Of a stretch of 64,000 nucleotides of DNA, positions 1 through 8,241 are shown in pieces; the first letter of the stretch is position 1; the number at the start of each line of letters is the position of its first letter. The notes under the pieces are model-generated. The model had not been told where the DNA came from. It saw only the letters and a list, made by a program, of their open reading frames with translations, and did not search any database. The position numbers and the translations under genes were made by a program. This stretch comes from JAFGAV01 sp041479055 (lineage in GTDB: Bacteria > Acidobacteriota > Aminicenantia > Aminicenantales > JAFGAV01). The DNA is taken from the NCBI GenBank assembly GCA_963702835.1, contig OY969762.1, forward strand, positions 2,232,001 through 2,296,000, read 5' to 3'.

Positions 1-93
1 CCGGGAGTAGGACAGGGCACCTATGACCACCAGGGCGATGATGATCATGGTGATGAAGACGGGTTGCTTGATGGAAACGTCGGCAATTTTCAT
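1..93 (-). CDS. RND efflux transporter permease, N-terminal fragment
   Basis: Only the first 31 residues are in the window; the gene continues past the left edge. The peptide starts MKIADVSIKQPVF and runs into a hydrophobic first membrane segment, which is the typical start of an AcrB/HAE1-type RND permease (inner-membrane, proton-driven drug or solute export). It lies 12 bases downstream of the adaptor gene on the same strand, with an outer-membrane TolC-like gene and a TetR gene further upstream, so it completes a tripartite efflux operon. The family call rests on a short N-terminus plus this context. Confidence 0.8.
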   Translation of the reverse strand, partial: MKIADVSIKQPVFITMIIIALVVIGALSYSR

Positions 94-105
94 GGAGAAC
101 GCTCC

Positions 106-1017
106 TCAGTTCCGGACCGGCTGGGGGGTGATGATCTTGATCTTGTCCTTGTCGTTGAGCTGGCTGGCCCCCGTGGTGACGACCTGCTGGCCGGCCTGGA
201 GGCCGGTCAGGATCTCGATGACGTCGCCCTCCACTTGGCCCACGGTCACCGGCTGGATCTGGGCTTGGCCGCCGTCGGCCAGGAAGACGTATTTTTGGCC
301 GGCCCGGTCAACCACCGCAGCCAAGGACACAACCAGGGCCTGGCGCTGACCGGTGGTCCACTCCACTTCGGCATACATTCCCGGTTTGATCCGGTAGCCG
401 GGGTTGGGCAGGCTCAGCTCGACGTCGATGGTTCGGTTGACGGGGTTGGCCACGGGGGAGATGTTGGTCACCTGGGCTTTGAAGGTTTCGCCCGGATAGG
501 ATTCCAGGGTCACCTTGGCGGCCTGGCCCATTTTGATGAAGCGGATCTTCTTTTCGTCCACGGAGGCCATGACCTTGACCCGGTCGATATCGACCAGGGT
601 CATCAGGGGAACGGCCGGGTTGACGGCCGCGCCCGGGTTCTGGAGCAGCCGGGAGACGACGCCCTTGACGTCGCTCTTGACCTCGAAATCCTTGAATTCA
701 AACCCCACTTCGTCCCGGCTGACGATGGCCACCGTCTGTCCGGGCTGGACGACGCTGCCCATCTTGACCAGGTTCTTGGCGACCTTGCCCATGACCTTGG
801 AGTAGAGGGTGATCTCGGAATCAGCCTGGATATTGGCCGAAGCGTGAAAGCTGTCCACGATGTTGATCGTCGAAGGCTGGGCGGTTTCGACCGCGACGAT
901 TTTTTGAGGAACGGGCTGGTTGGCCGCCTTTTTCTTGGCGGCGTAGTTGACATAGGCCCGGAAGCCGATGAAGCCCAAGATCAGGACCAGGACCAGGATG
1001 ATGATGACTTTCTTCAT
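106..1017 (-). CDS. RND efflux periplasmic adaptor subunit (membrane fusion protein)
   Basis: A 303-residue protein with an N-terminal membrane anchor (about residues 3-20), then the short beta-barrel and lipoyl-like halves usual for HlyD/AcrA-type adaptors. Visible marks are the lipoyl-type segment around MGSVVQPGQTVAIVSRDEV and the conserved barrel stretch with VNRTIDVELSLPNPGYRIKPGM. It is shorter than AcrA (about 400 residues) and has little room for a long coiled-coil hairpin. It would link the inner-membrane permease at 1-93 to the TolC-like protein at 1034-2350. The genes are packed 12-16 bases apart, so they are probably cotranscribed and controlled by the TetR gene at the head of the operon. 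Confidence 0.9.
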   Translation of the reverse strand: MKKVIIILVLVLILGFIGFRAYVNYAAKKKAANQPVPQKIVAVETAQPSTINIVDSFHASANIQADSEITLYSKVMGKVAKNLVKMGSVVQPGQTVAIVSRDEVGFEFKDFEVKSDVKGVVSRLLQNPGAAVNPAVPLMTLVDIDRVKVMASVDEKKIRFIKMGQAAKVTLESYPGETFKAQVTNISPVANPVNRTIDVELSLPNPGYRIKPGMYAEVEWTTGQRQALVVSLAAVVDRAGQKYVFLADGGQAQIQPVTVGQVEGDVIEILTGLQAGQQVVTTGASQLNDKDKIKIITPQPVRN

Positions 1018-1033
1018 GATCTGCTCCCTTTGC

Positions 1034-2350
1034 TCAATCGTATATTTTTTTCCCGACGGAGAGGTAAAGGTTGAATGTGCCCAGGATATGGCTGTAAACG
1101 AGCTGGAGAGTGTTGAGCTTGGCCATCTCCAGGCTGTTCTGGGTGTCGATAAAATCTTGGGCGCTCAACAGCCCCTTTTGGTAGCGGTCCTCGGCGATGC
1201 GCAGCGCGTCCTCGGCCAGCTTGATTTTGACCTTTTCGATGTCCAGTTTCTGCTCGACGGTCTTCAGGTCGGCCAGGATGGTGTCGATGTCCATCCGGAC
1301 GTTTTGTTCCAGGGTCTGGCGCTGGAGTTGGATGGCCCTCAGACCGGATTCGCCCTCGGCCACCTGGGCGCTCGCCCGGAAGCCGTCGAACAGGGGAATG
1401 TTCAGACTCAGGGTGGCCATGAAATTGCCCGTGAGTTTTTCGATATCGGGCAAGTAGCCGTTGCGATAATCGTAGGTGAGGGCCAGGGCCAGGCTGGGCT
1501 TGTTGGCGGTTTTGACCAGCTCGATTCCGAGCTCGGTCATTCGCGTCTGGTTGTTGAGCTGCTCGAATTCGATGCGCTGGGCCAGGGAGGCCTGGATGAG
1601 CTGCGCTCGGTCGAGAGGCTGAACGTTGTGCTCCAGCGCGCCGGCCGGGTTGAGCGGCGCCTCGGCCGGCCGTCCGGCCAAGGCGTTGTAGGCCAGGCTC
1701 AGCTTGCGGATGCTATTCTCGAAATCGAGCTTCTGGGCCTGGAGGGCGCTGACCTGGACCTGGAGGGTGGAGGCGTCGAAGCTGGAGGCCAGCCCGGCCT
1801 TGTAGCGCTCGGTCATAATGGCCGCTTTTTTGTCAAAAGATTTGATATTGTCCTCCAGGACCTGGATCGATTCCTTGAAGAACAGGATGCCGTAGAACAG
1901 GGGAGCCACCTGATAGGAAACGGCCTGCCGCGTCAGGGCCAGGCCGTCCTTGGCCATGTCCACCCCTGTCCGGCTGAGCTCGATCGATTTCCGGATGCGG
2001 CCCCAAGCGAAGAGGGGTTCAGCCAATGTCGCCCGGAAGTCATAGTTGTTGGCCAGGCCGAATTTCATGTTAAAAGTCTGGCCCATGAAGGACATTTCGA
2101 GTTCTTGGACCAAGGACATCCGGGTGTAGGTCCCGCCCAGGCTGACCTGGGGCCACAACAGGCTGTTGCTCTCCTTGACCTTCAGCTCCGCCCCGGTCAC
2201 CGACTCGGAGGCGGTTTGAAGAAGGAGGCTACCCTCCAGGGCTAAGTCGATGCACTCCTTGAGAGTCATCGGCTTCTCTTGAGCCCCGGCCGGGAGGCTG
2301 GCCGCCGTCAGGGCAGCTAAGATTAAAAGGACCAACCATCGTCTGATCAT
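1034..2350 (-). CDS. TolC family outer membrane efflux protein
   Basis: A 438-residue protein with a signal peptide (MIRRWLVLLILAALTAA..., cleaved near AGA-QE) followed by the two alpha-helical/beta-barrel repeats of the OEP family; the opening MTLKECIDLALE is a common start of such repeats. It forms the outer-membrane exit duct of the efflux system. I placed the start at 2350 because a strong GGAGGAGA ribosome site lies just upstream and the ATG overlaps the TGA of the TetR gene (ATGA overlap); the same frame is open further upstream but that part is a shadow of the TetR gene. Adaptor and permease follow directly. Confidence 0.9.
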   Translation of the reverse strand: MIRRWLVLLILAALTAASLPAGAQEKPMTLKECIDLALEGSLLLQTASESVTGAELKVKESNSLLWPQVSLGGTYTRMSLVQELEMSFMGQTFNMKFGLANNYDFRATLAEPLFAWGRIRKSIELSRTGVDMAKDGLALTRQAVSYQVAPLFYGILFFKESIQVLEDNIKSFDKKAAIMTERYKAGLASSFDASTLQVQVSALQAQKLDFENSIRKLSLAYNALAGRPAEAPLNPAGALEHNVQPLDRAQLIQASLAQRIEFEQLNNQTRMTELGIELVKTANKPSLALALTYDYRNGYLPDIEKLTGNFMATLSLNIPLFDGFRASAQVAEGESGLRAIQLQRQTLEQNVRMDIDTILADLKTVEQKLDIEKVKIKLAEDALRIAEDRYQKGLLSAQDFIDTQNSLEMAKLNTLQLVYSHILGTFNLYLSVGKKIYD

Positions 2351-2958
2351 GAGGTCTCCTCCATGTTCCGTCGGATGAGGTCGAGAAAGAAGCGGGCGGC
2401 CGCCTGGGCTTCGTCCCGGCGGCCTTCCAGGAGCTTGAGGCCAATGCCGATCTGCATCGTCTTGATGAACTCCAGGAGCTCGTCCACCCGGATGGGCAAG
2501 CCTTCCTGGCGGATCTTCTGACTCAGGATCTCCCGGATGAACTCGCCGTGGGCCTCGAAGCCCTGGGTGGACCGCGCTACAAGGTCTTTCTTCTTGAAGG
2601 CGATAAAACCGCACATGCAGGGCAAAACCATCTTGAGAAAGCTGCGATTCTTCTCGAAATATTCCAGGCTGAAGGCGACGATCTGCTCCAAGGCCTCCCG
2701 GAAGGAACAGTCTTCCGGGATCCGTCGCCGGATCTCTTCGTTGACTTTCCGCGATTCCCGTTCCAGAAGACGGACAAAGATCTCGTCCTTGCTCTTGAAA
2801 TAATAGTAGAGGGTTCCCTTGGCCAGCTCGGCCGCCTCGGCAATGTCTTCCATCCGGGCGTTAAAATAGCCGTTCCGGGTGAAGACAGCCTCGGCCGCCG
2901 ACAAAATGTCCCGATGACGGGCCTGCTCTTCACGCTCTCTTCGTTCTTTAATGCTCAT
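2347..2958 (-). CDS. TetR/AcrR family transcriptional regulator
   Basis: About 203 residues, the usual TetR length. The N-terminal helix-turn-helix is clear (residues about 10-60 in AAEAVFTRNGYFNARMEDIA...AKGTLYYYFKSKDEIF). The remainder is the variable ligand and dimer domain. First gene of the efflux operon and translationally coupled to the TolC gene, so it most likely represses its own operon and is released by an efflux substrate. A TTG at 2976 could add six residues, but the ATG at 2958 starts the usual N-terminus. Ligand unknown. Confidence 0.9.
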   Translation of the reverse strand: MSIKERREREEQARHRDILSAAEAVFTRNGYFNARMEDIAEAAELAKGTLYYYFKSKDEIFVRLLERESRKVNEEIRRRIPEDCSFREALEQIVAFSLEYFEKNRSFLKMVLPCMCGFIAFKKKDLVARSTQGFEAHGEFIREILSQKIRQEGLPIRVDELLEFIKTMQIGIGLKLLEGRRDEAQAAARFFLDLIRRNMEETS

Positions 2959-2982
2959 TTTCGACTCTATAGTCAAATTTCA

Positions 2983-2992
2983 ACTGGCCGGT
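2983..2992. promoter_or_regulatory. Possible TetR operator
   Basis: A ten-base near-palindrome (ACTGGCCGGT) centred about 30 bases upstream of the TetR start, flanked by two copies of CTATAG/CTATAR. Its position suits autoregulation, but the half-sites are short and no second copy confirms it. Confidence 0.25.
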
Positions 2993-3072
2993 CATACTAT
3001 AGAAATCTGACGTGCGTGTCAAGAGGCGGGAGGCTCTATAACTAATTGCTTGGCAGGTCCCCAATTGGCACC

Positions 3073-3272
3073 GGGGGCCTGGGGGAGGAGTGAGGCGCCA
3101 TGAGCGGTTTAGCCCGGAATCTGCGGGTTTCGAAGGCTTCTGACATAATATTGTCGGCAGGCGAGCATGTCTGAGCCCCCGCAGGGGGCGAGTTGCGCAG
3201 CCGCCGAGAAACCCGCAGATTCCGCGGCGTTAAAAACCGCGGCCAGGCGCCGAGCCCTTCCCCCAGGCCCCT
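3073..3272. repeat. Large imperfect palindrome (MITE-like or structured RNA)
   Basis: About 200 bases whose two ends pair almost throughout. The clearest arms are a perfect 17-base inverted repeat, 3115-3131 against 3208-3224; outside these GGGGCCTGGGGGAGG (from 3074) pairs with the C-rich stretch ending at 3272, and GGCGCC blocks pair between them. The centre holds a second small hairpin (GCCCCCGCAGGGGGC, about 3175-3189). It fills the gap between the divergent regulator and the 3' end of the glycosyltransferase. It could be a palindromic mobile repeat or a folded RNA; no coding frame explains it. Confidence 0.7.
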
Positions 3273-4260
3273 ATTTGCTTCCTATCTCACTCTTCGCAAT
3301 AGAGCGGCATCGGTGAGAGCAATTGGCCTTGTCGCGGCGTCTGAGTTCTTGCCAGACCTCGTCGAGTCCGATGTCGGCCACCTCTTCGGCGCTAAGCAGG
3401 GCGACTCGGCCGCAGGGCCTCCAGAGCTCTTGGGCTTCCCGCCGGAAAAGGGCCAGGACGGGCGCCCCGCAGGCAGCAGCCAAGTGGGTTATGCCGGAAT
3501 CATTGCCCAGGTAAACCCGGCAGGCCGAAAGCCGAGCGGCCAGCCGGACAAGCGGCGGCTGTGCAACCCAGGTCCATCCCGGAGGAAAGCGGTGTCTCTT
3601 CAACTCCGGCTCAAGCCAGCCCTCGGCCTCGCCGGTAACGATTAAGCCGGCAATATTATTTTCGGCCAGCCGGCCGGCCACGTCCAGAAAACGATCGAGC
3701 GGCCAGCATTTCTTCCGGCTGCCGCTCCCCGGATGAATCACCGCCGGAAGGTTCTCGGCCCTGGCCGCCAAGGCCTGCCCTTCCCGCAGCTTGAGCCGGC
3801 AGAATGAATCAAATTCTCCCGCAAGAGCCGCGCCCGCTCCCCCCAGGGCCTCTGCCGTCAGGTCGAAATAATGCCGGCTGAGAGGCCGGGACGGTCCGGC
3901 CGGCGGTCCGATGATCCGAACCGACTTTGCGCCGTGCCGCCTCAGCGCCGCTTCGAGGTCGAGGCTGGATTCCCCGAGCCTCCAGCCCCAGATTTGATCG
4001 GTACTTTTAAGCCAAGTCTCGAGTTTCGGGTCCGAATAACCATCCCTGCCGAACAAGCCGGTGAATCGGCTCGACCCGGCATCCAGGACCTCCTCCACCA
4101 GAGCGGCGCTCTTCAACAGAAGGCCGTATTCGGCCCGGCCAACAAGAGTGAAGCGGCTTCCGGGATAGAACCGGCGCAGGAGCCGCAGGCTGGGCAGGAC
4201 GGCCAGCAGGTCGCCCAGCCCGCCCAGGCAAATTAGCAAGATGCTGATCTTTTTTTTCAC
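3271..4260 (-). CDS. Glycosyltransferase family 9 (heptosyltransferase-like)
   Basis: A 329-residue GT-B enzyme. The N-terminus LLICLGGLGDLLAVLPSLR is the usual GT9 opening, and the C-terminal half carries the nucleotide-sugar motifs HPGSGSRKKCWP (about residue 175) and GNDSGITHLAAACGAPVLALF (about 253), typical of ADP-heptose:LPS heptosyltransferases. It probably adds a sugar to lipopolysaccharide core or a similar surface glycan at the cytoplasmic membrane face. The start is a GTG at 4260 with no strong ribosome site. Its stop lies at the edge of the palindrome at 3073-3272. No other LPS genes are nearby, so the acceptor cannot be inferred. Confidence 0.85.
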   Translation of the reverse strand: MKKKISILLICLGGLGDLLAVLPSLRLLRRFYPGSRFTLVGRAEYGLLLKSAALVEEVLDAGSSRFTGLFGRDGYSDPKLETWLKSTDQIWGWRLGESSLDLEAALRRHGAKSVRIIGPPAGPSRPLSRHYFDLTAEALGGAGAALAGEFDSFCRLKLREGQALAARAENLPAVIHPGSGSRKKCWPLDRFLDVAGRLAENNIAGLIVTGEAEGWLEPELKRHRFPPGWTWVAQPPLVRLAARLSACRVYLGNDSGITHLAAACGAPVLALFRREAQELWRPCGRVALLSAEEVADIGLDEVWQELRRRDKANCSHRCRSIAKSEIGSK

Positions 4261-4293
4261 GGAAGGGGGATGCTCAGAATAGCATCTCCAGAC

Positions 4294-4496
4294 GTGTGAT
4301 ACCTGGGGAGGGGTGGCACGGCGGAGGGGCTCCCCACCCGCGCGCAGCTTTGCATAGCTGGAGACACCTATGATTTCTCTTTATTATATTTATCCCCCTC
4401 TAGCCCCCCTTGGCGAAACAAGAGGGGCAAATGTTGGTGTCTCCGGAAAGGTCGGCCGTGACAGGACCCCTCCTCTTTTTGATCGCTAGATCACAC
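4294..4496. repeat. Palindromic repeat family, copy 1
   Basis: This fills most of the gap between the glycosyltransferase and the GlmS-like gene. Ends GTGTGAT (4294-4300) and ATCACAC (4490-4496) are inverted. Inside, 4310-4347 matches the reverse complement of 28817-28854 at 34 of 38 positions, and 4455-4470 matches the reverse complement of 28771-28786 at all but one position, so the element is related to the repeats at 24.9, 28.7 and 30.2 kb. An inner inverted pair GGAGACACC (4360-4368) / GGTGTCTCC (4436-4444) bounds an AT-rich loop that looks like a nested insertion. Confidence 0.7.
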
Positions 4497-4517
4497 AATT
4501 GGAGATGCGATCATTGT

Positions 4518-6830
4518 TCAGCCTCGGCCGGCCAGGATGGATTCGGCAACCTTCTCCGCCGACAGCCCGAACAAGTCCTCGATGGCCACCCTGTCCAGCC
4601 AGCGGTCGTCCCAGGAGGCGCCCGTCTCCTGGACGATGTTCTTGATGTGCTCGTATTTGCCGCCCAAGGCCCGGACCTTGGCCTCCAGGGCCACCCCTTC
4701 GCGGAAAGTGATGTGCAGCAGGAGCAGGTACTCGATCATGTTGGGCTTGGAGGGCGAGGCGGATAGGATGGGGATGACCAGAATGCTGCGGCCGTCCTTG
4801 CGTCCCTTGCCGATATAGACGTTGCCCTGGCGGACGATGATATGCTTGGTCCCCTGCAGGCGGTTGTCTGTTTCCACCCGGGAGGGGATATCCTGGAGCG
4901 TCCCGCCTTTGCGCAGGACCTCGATGGTCGTCTGGTCGGTCGGCTCGCCCAGCAAGTTCAAGCCCTCAATGCGGTAGTAGGACGAGCCGGTGATGCCGGC
5001 CACCACAGCCTGAAGATATTTAAGCACGTTCACGTTCCGGGCGGTGAGCTGCGAAACGCGGACATCATGGCCGGCCAACGTATCGAATAAAAGCCCCTCC
5101 AGCCGGTCGCTGATCCGGCTGGTGCCCACGGTTACGGTTTTGGCCTGGTGCCGGATGGCGTCCACCGGCCGGGCCAGGCGGTTGATGGCCTCGCCCAGGC
5201 AGGCCAGCAGCGTGTTGAGCATGTTCAGGGCCGTTCCTTTGACTCCGAAATCCAGCTCGAAGTCGGAGGCGGGCAGCCGGCCCGAAAGATACTTGAGCAG
5301 CAGGAACAAGTCGGTTAACCGGTCGAAGCCGGAGGCCAGGGGCAGCTTGCCCTCCCTTTCACGCCGGCGCAGCTCGGCATAGAAGCGGGCCATCGTCTCC
5401 CGGAAAGACTGGTCCAGAACGAGGTCATAGACGTCCTGGCCTTGCCGGGCGCAACGCTCTACGGCGGCCTGGACGTCGCGGCGGAACCCATCCAGAAAGC
5501 GCGACCCGTCGTTGATGGCCAGGGCGGCGTAGTAGCCCCACAGGTGGCCGGCCAGGGTGACGATTACCGGAGTCAGGTGCTCCTCCAGACGGGGCACGTG
5601 GAAGACGTCCTCGGCGTAGGGCGCGAAGCGGTCCTCGTCCTCGTCGGCGATGACGAGCGGCACGGCTTTGTGAGCGCGGAAGATGGCGGTTTCCTTGACC
5701 AGGTCGGTGAGCACCGCTTCGGCCGCTCCCGCGGCGCAGACGATGATCATCGGTTCCGAAGATAAGTCGATGTGCTTCTTGTCCTCGACAAAATCGGAGG
5801 AGATGGTCTTATAGCACAGCTCGCTGAGCTTGATGCGAATCTCATCGGCGGCCACCTTGTTGGGCCCGCTGCCCACCACAGCCCAGTATGTCCGGAGCAG
5901 GGCCGTCCGGCGGGCCGAGGCCTGGAAGCGTTCCCGGAGGTCCAGGACGCGGCGCATGGCTTCCGGCAGGCGGAGGAGCTGCCGGACCTGGTCGGAGACA
6001 TATTCCTCGCTCCGGCGGCCGCGCAGGCGGGACACGGCCAGGCCCAGCAAGGCGCCGGCCACGATTTGTGCATAGAAGGCCTTGGTCGAGGCCACCGACA
6101 TTTCAATATCCCGGCCGCTGGAGGTGTAGAGAACACCGTCCACCTTGAAGGTCAGGTCCGAGTCCCGGCGGTTGATGACGCCCAGGGTGTGAGCGCCGCG
6201 GGCCCGGATAAGGTCCACGGTCCGGTTGGTGTCGGTGGTCGTGCCGGATTGGCTGATGGCCACCACCAGGGTATCCTGGAGGGAGGCGGGGTCGGCCTCC
6301 GGGCCCAGATGAAGGCTGCTCAACTCGGAGGCCTTCATGGATTGGACCTGAACCGAAGCGTCGGCAAGGTAGCCCCTCATGAGCTCGGCGCAGGCCTGGG
6401 CAGCCACCCCGGCCGTTCCCTGTCCGATGAATACGATCCGCCGGATGCGATCCTGGGCCAAGGCAGTCCGGAGCCGGGCCGTGAGCACTGACTCGTCCAG
6501 GGCCACCTCAAAGCGGGGCTTCCCGTCGCCCGCCACCCGCCATCGGCCCTGCAGCGTCTTTTCCACCGATAGGGGCGACTCGTTAATCTCCTTCATGAAA
6601 TAATGCGGATAGCCCTGACGGTCGGTGTCGCGAGAAGTGATGGGAGTGGATTTGATGTCCTGCTCTTTCAAGGTGACCGGAGCCCCATCATAGCCCACAG
6701 CCCGGATACCTGGGAGGCCCCCCGGCGAGTCCTGGTCCAAAATAAAGATCTGTCCTTGGCTGGGCCCCTTCCGGCCCCGGACGGCTTTTTCGCCTTCGAG
6801 CTTAATATATGAGGAAGTGGCCTCCACCAA
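4518..6830 (-). CDS. GlmS-like SIS protein, C-terminal part of a frameshifted gene
   Basis: This frame continues the GATase frame that starts at 8116; together they make one protein of about 1200 residues, twice the usual GlmS length. The interdomain linker HYFMKEINESP (residues 76-86 of this part) matches the GlmS pattern. The first SIS domain has GQGTAG (136), SQSGTTTDT (193) and ASTKAF (247), the fructose-6-phosphate binding motifs; a second SIS domain follows at about 320-460. The last 300 residues have no counterpart in ordinary GlmS and I do not recognise them. The full-length enzyme would make glucosamine-6-phosphate from fructose-6-phosphate and glutamine, or act on a related sugar phosphate. 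The first true residues of this part lie upstream of 6830, at the frame change near 6875. Confidence 0.85.
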   Translation of the reverse strand: MVEATSSYIKLEGEKAVRGRKGPSQGQIFILDQDSPGGLPGIRAVGYDGAPVTLKEQDIKSTPITSRDTDRQGYPHYFMKEINESPLSVEKTLQGRWRVAGDGKPRFEVALDESVLTARLRTALAQDRIRRIVFIGQGTAGVAAQACAELMRGYLADASVQVQSMKASELSSLHLGPEADPASLQDTLVVAISQSGTTTDTNRTVDLIRARGAHTLGVINRRDSDLTFKVDGVLYTSSGRDIEMSVASTKAFYAQIVAGALLGLAVSRLRGRRSEEYVSDQVRQLLRLPEAMRRVLDLRERFQASARRTALLRTYWAVVGSGPNKVAADEIRIKLSELCYKTISSDFVEDKKHIDLSSEPMIIVCAAGAAEAVLTDLVKETAIFRAHKAVPLVIADEDEDRFAPYAEDVFHVPRLEEHLTPVIVTLAGHLWGYYAALAINDGSRFLDGFRRDVQAAVERCARQGQDVYDLVLDQSFRETMARFYAELRRREREGKLPLASGFDRLTDLFLLLKYLSGRLPASDFELDFGVKGTALNMLNTLLACLGEAINRLARPVDAIRHQAKTVTVGTSRISDRLEGLLFDTLAGHDVRVSQLTARNVNVLKYLQAVVAGITGSSYYRIEGLNLLGEPTDQTTIEVLRKGGTLQDIPSRVETDNRLQGTKHIIVRQGNVYIGKGRKDGRSILVIPILSASPSKPNMIEYLLLLHITFREGVALEAKVRALGGKYEHIKNIVQETGASWDDRWLDRVAIEDLFGLSAEKVAESILAGRG

Positions 6831-8116
6831 ACCATAGACCTCCGAGACGGCCAGGTAAAAACCCGGAGCCAGGCCGACAAAAGGGCCTGGCCGCTGCCCC
6901 GCTGGGCCAGGAACAGCTTGCCCGGCGCAAGGTCGCTCTGGAGGACGATGGCATGTGAGCCCTTGAATTCATTCAAGGCCAGGCGAAAAGCTTCCAGCAC
7001 ATCCTTGGTCTGCCGGTAATGATGGGCCACCCTCAGGGGGATGACCTTGGTGTCGGAGCCGATATCGCCGGCCAGGGCCAGCCCCTGCCGCTCCAGGTCC
7101 GCCTTGAGCTCGAGGTAGTTATCGATGTCGCCGTTCAGGCAGGCCTGGATGATGGGGAAGGAAGCCTCCGAACCGGCAAGCCGGCCGCGGCTGCGATTGT
7201 CCTGGGGATGACAGTTCAGCTCGGTGATGGCGCCCACCGAAGCCCAGCGGGTGTGGGAGACGATAGTTCGATGAGCGGCCGGCCGGTGCAGGGCGGTCCG
7301 GAAGAGCGCATCCCCGGCGATTTGACCTCTGAGGAAGCGGACATTATCGCCCAAGCAGCCGATCTCGGCAGCGATCTTGTAGGTAAAGACAGCCGCCGTC
7401 CGTCCGTCGGGGAGGCTGCCGAGGGAGATGGTGCGATTCAGGAGTTCTTTATCAGCCGCCCTCTGTTCAAGCTCAGCGGCCAGCCCCGCTTTCCGCAGCT
7501 CATCCATCCAAAGACCGAATTCCGCCGCGTCGAAGAGCATCAGCACCGACAGGCCGGCCGAATCACGGCCCCTCACCTCCAGCCGGTCCAGGCTGTTCAA
7601 GGCCAGGTTGAGGTTCCGCAGAATTTCGGCCGAATCCGGCGAAAGGGGCGGCCGGCTGAGGCTGCCGCCGGCCAAGGCCCTGACCTTTTCCACATTTTCC
7701 AGGACCTCGGCCTTGAGACACCAGGCCGTATCCTTCAGCTTTTCAAGCGCCTCGGACTGATGCTGGAGGCCGAGGCTGTCCGGCCGGCCCAGCTGCAGGG
7801 AATAGCGCTTTTCTTCCCTGCTGATCAGTTCCGAAAAGCGGCCGGCCAGGCCGGTCAAAGCCTTTTGGAGATCGGGCCGCTGCAAGAGAGCATAGAAAGG
7901 CTCCATCTCCCGAAGCGCGCAGACCGCTTCCCCAAGAGAGCTGAGATGTTCCTTCCCCCCTAGATATCCCTTCTCCAAAGAAATTCCGGCCGCCTCACAG
8001 GCCTCCCGGTCCCGGCCCTCGGCCAGCTCAACCATCTTCTCCAGCCGCGGCACATCGGGGAGGAGGCCGGAGAGCGGCTTGTGTTTGACCGACAGGATCC
8101 CCGCAATTCCGCACAT
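6668..8116 (-). CDS. GlmS-like class II glutamine amidotransferase, N-terminal part of a frameshifted gene
   Basis: Starts MCGIAGI, so Cys2 becomes the N-terminal nucleophile of a class II (Ntn) amidotransferase. Further GATase motifs are RGRDSAG (182-188), SHTRWASVG (287-295), NCHP (301-304) and a CLNGDIDNY loop. Ordinary GlmS has the HTRW motif near residue 72, so two extra segments (roughly 150 and 50-70 residues) are inserted. Real coding ends near 6875, where the frame moves to the SIS half; the last 60 or so residues of this frame are out of frame. One extra T in the four-T run at the RGSGQALF/VGLAPG junction would restore one continuous gene. Confidence 0.85.
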   Translation of the reverse strand: MCGIAGILSVKHKPLSGLLPDVPRLEKMVELAEGRDREACEAAGISLEKGYLGGKEHLSSLGEAVCALREMEPFYALLQRPDLQKALTGLAGRFSELISREEKRYSLQLGRPDSLGLQHQSEALEKLKDTAWCLKAEVLENVEKVRALAGGSLSRPPLSPDSAEILRNLNLALNSLDRLEVRGRDSAGLSVLMLFDAAEFGLWMDELRKAGLAAELEQRAADKELLNRTISLGSLPDGRTAAVFTYKIAAEIGCLGDNVRFLRGQIAGDALFRTALHRPAAHRTIVSHTRWASVGAITELNCHPQDNRSRGRLAGSEASFPIIQACLNGDIDNYLELKADLERQGLALAGDIGSDTKVIPLRVAHHYRQTKDVLEAFRLALNEFKGSHAIVLQSDLAPGKLFLAQRGSGQALLSAWLRVFTWPSRRSMVWWRPLPHILSSKAKKPSGAGRGPAKDRSLFWTRTRRGASQVSGLWAMMGLRSP

Positions 8117-8241
8117 GGCCTTAATTTTACAGTGGACATTCTACCAAAAAAAATAGATAGGAGCGAATTGACACTTTTCAATTGACAGGAGTCAGCCACT
8201 CCTGTTAGTTATCATGTTTAAGGCCATGAAAAGGAATTGAT

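Noticed and set aside
1034..2614. Longer start for the TolC gene
   Set aside because: The first 88 residues are out of character and lie inside the TetR gene; a strong ribosome site supports 2350.
6850..6900. Programmed -1 frameshift in the GlmS-like gene
   Set aside because: The site (CTT TTG in frame) is not a good slippery heptamer and three other genes show the same sort of missing base, so a sequence error is simpler.
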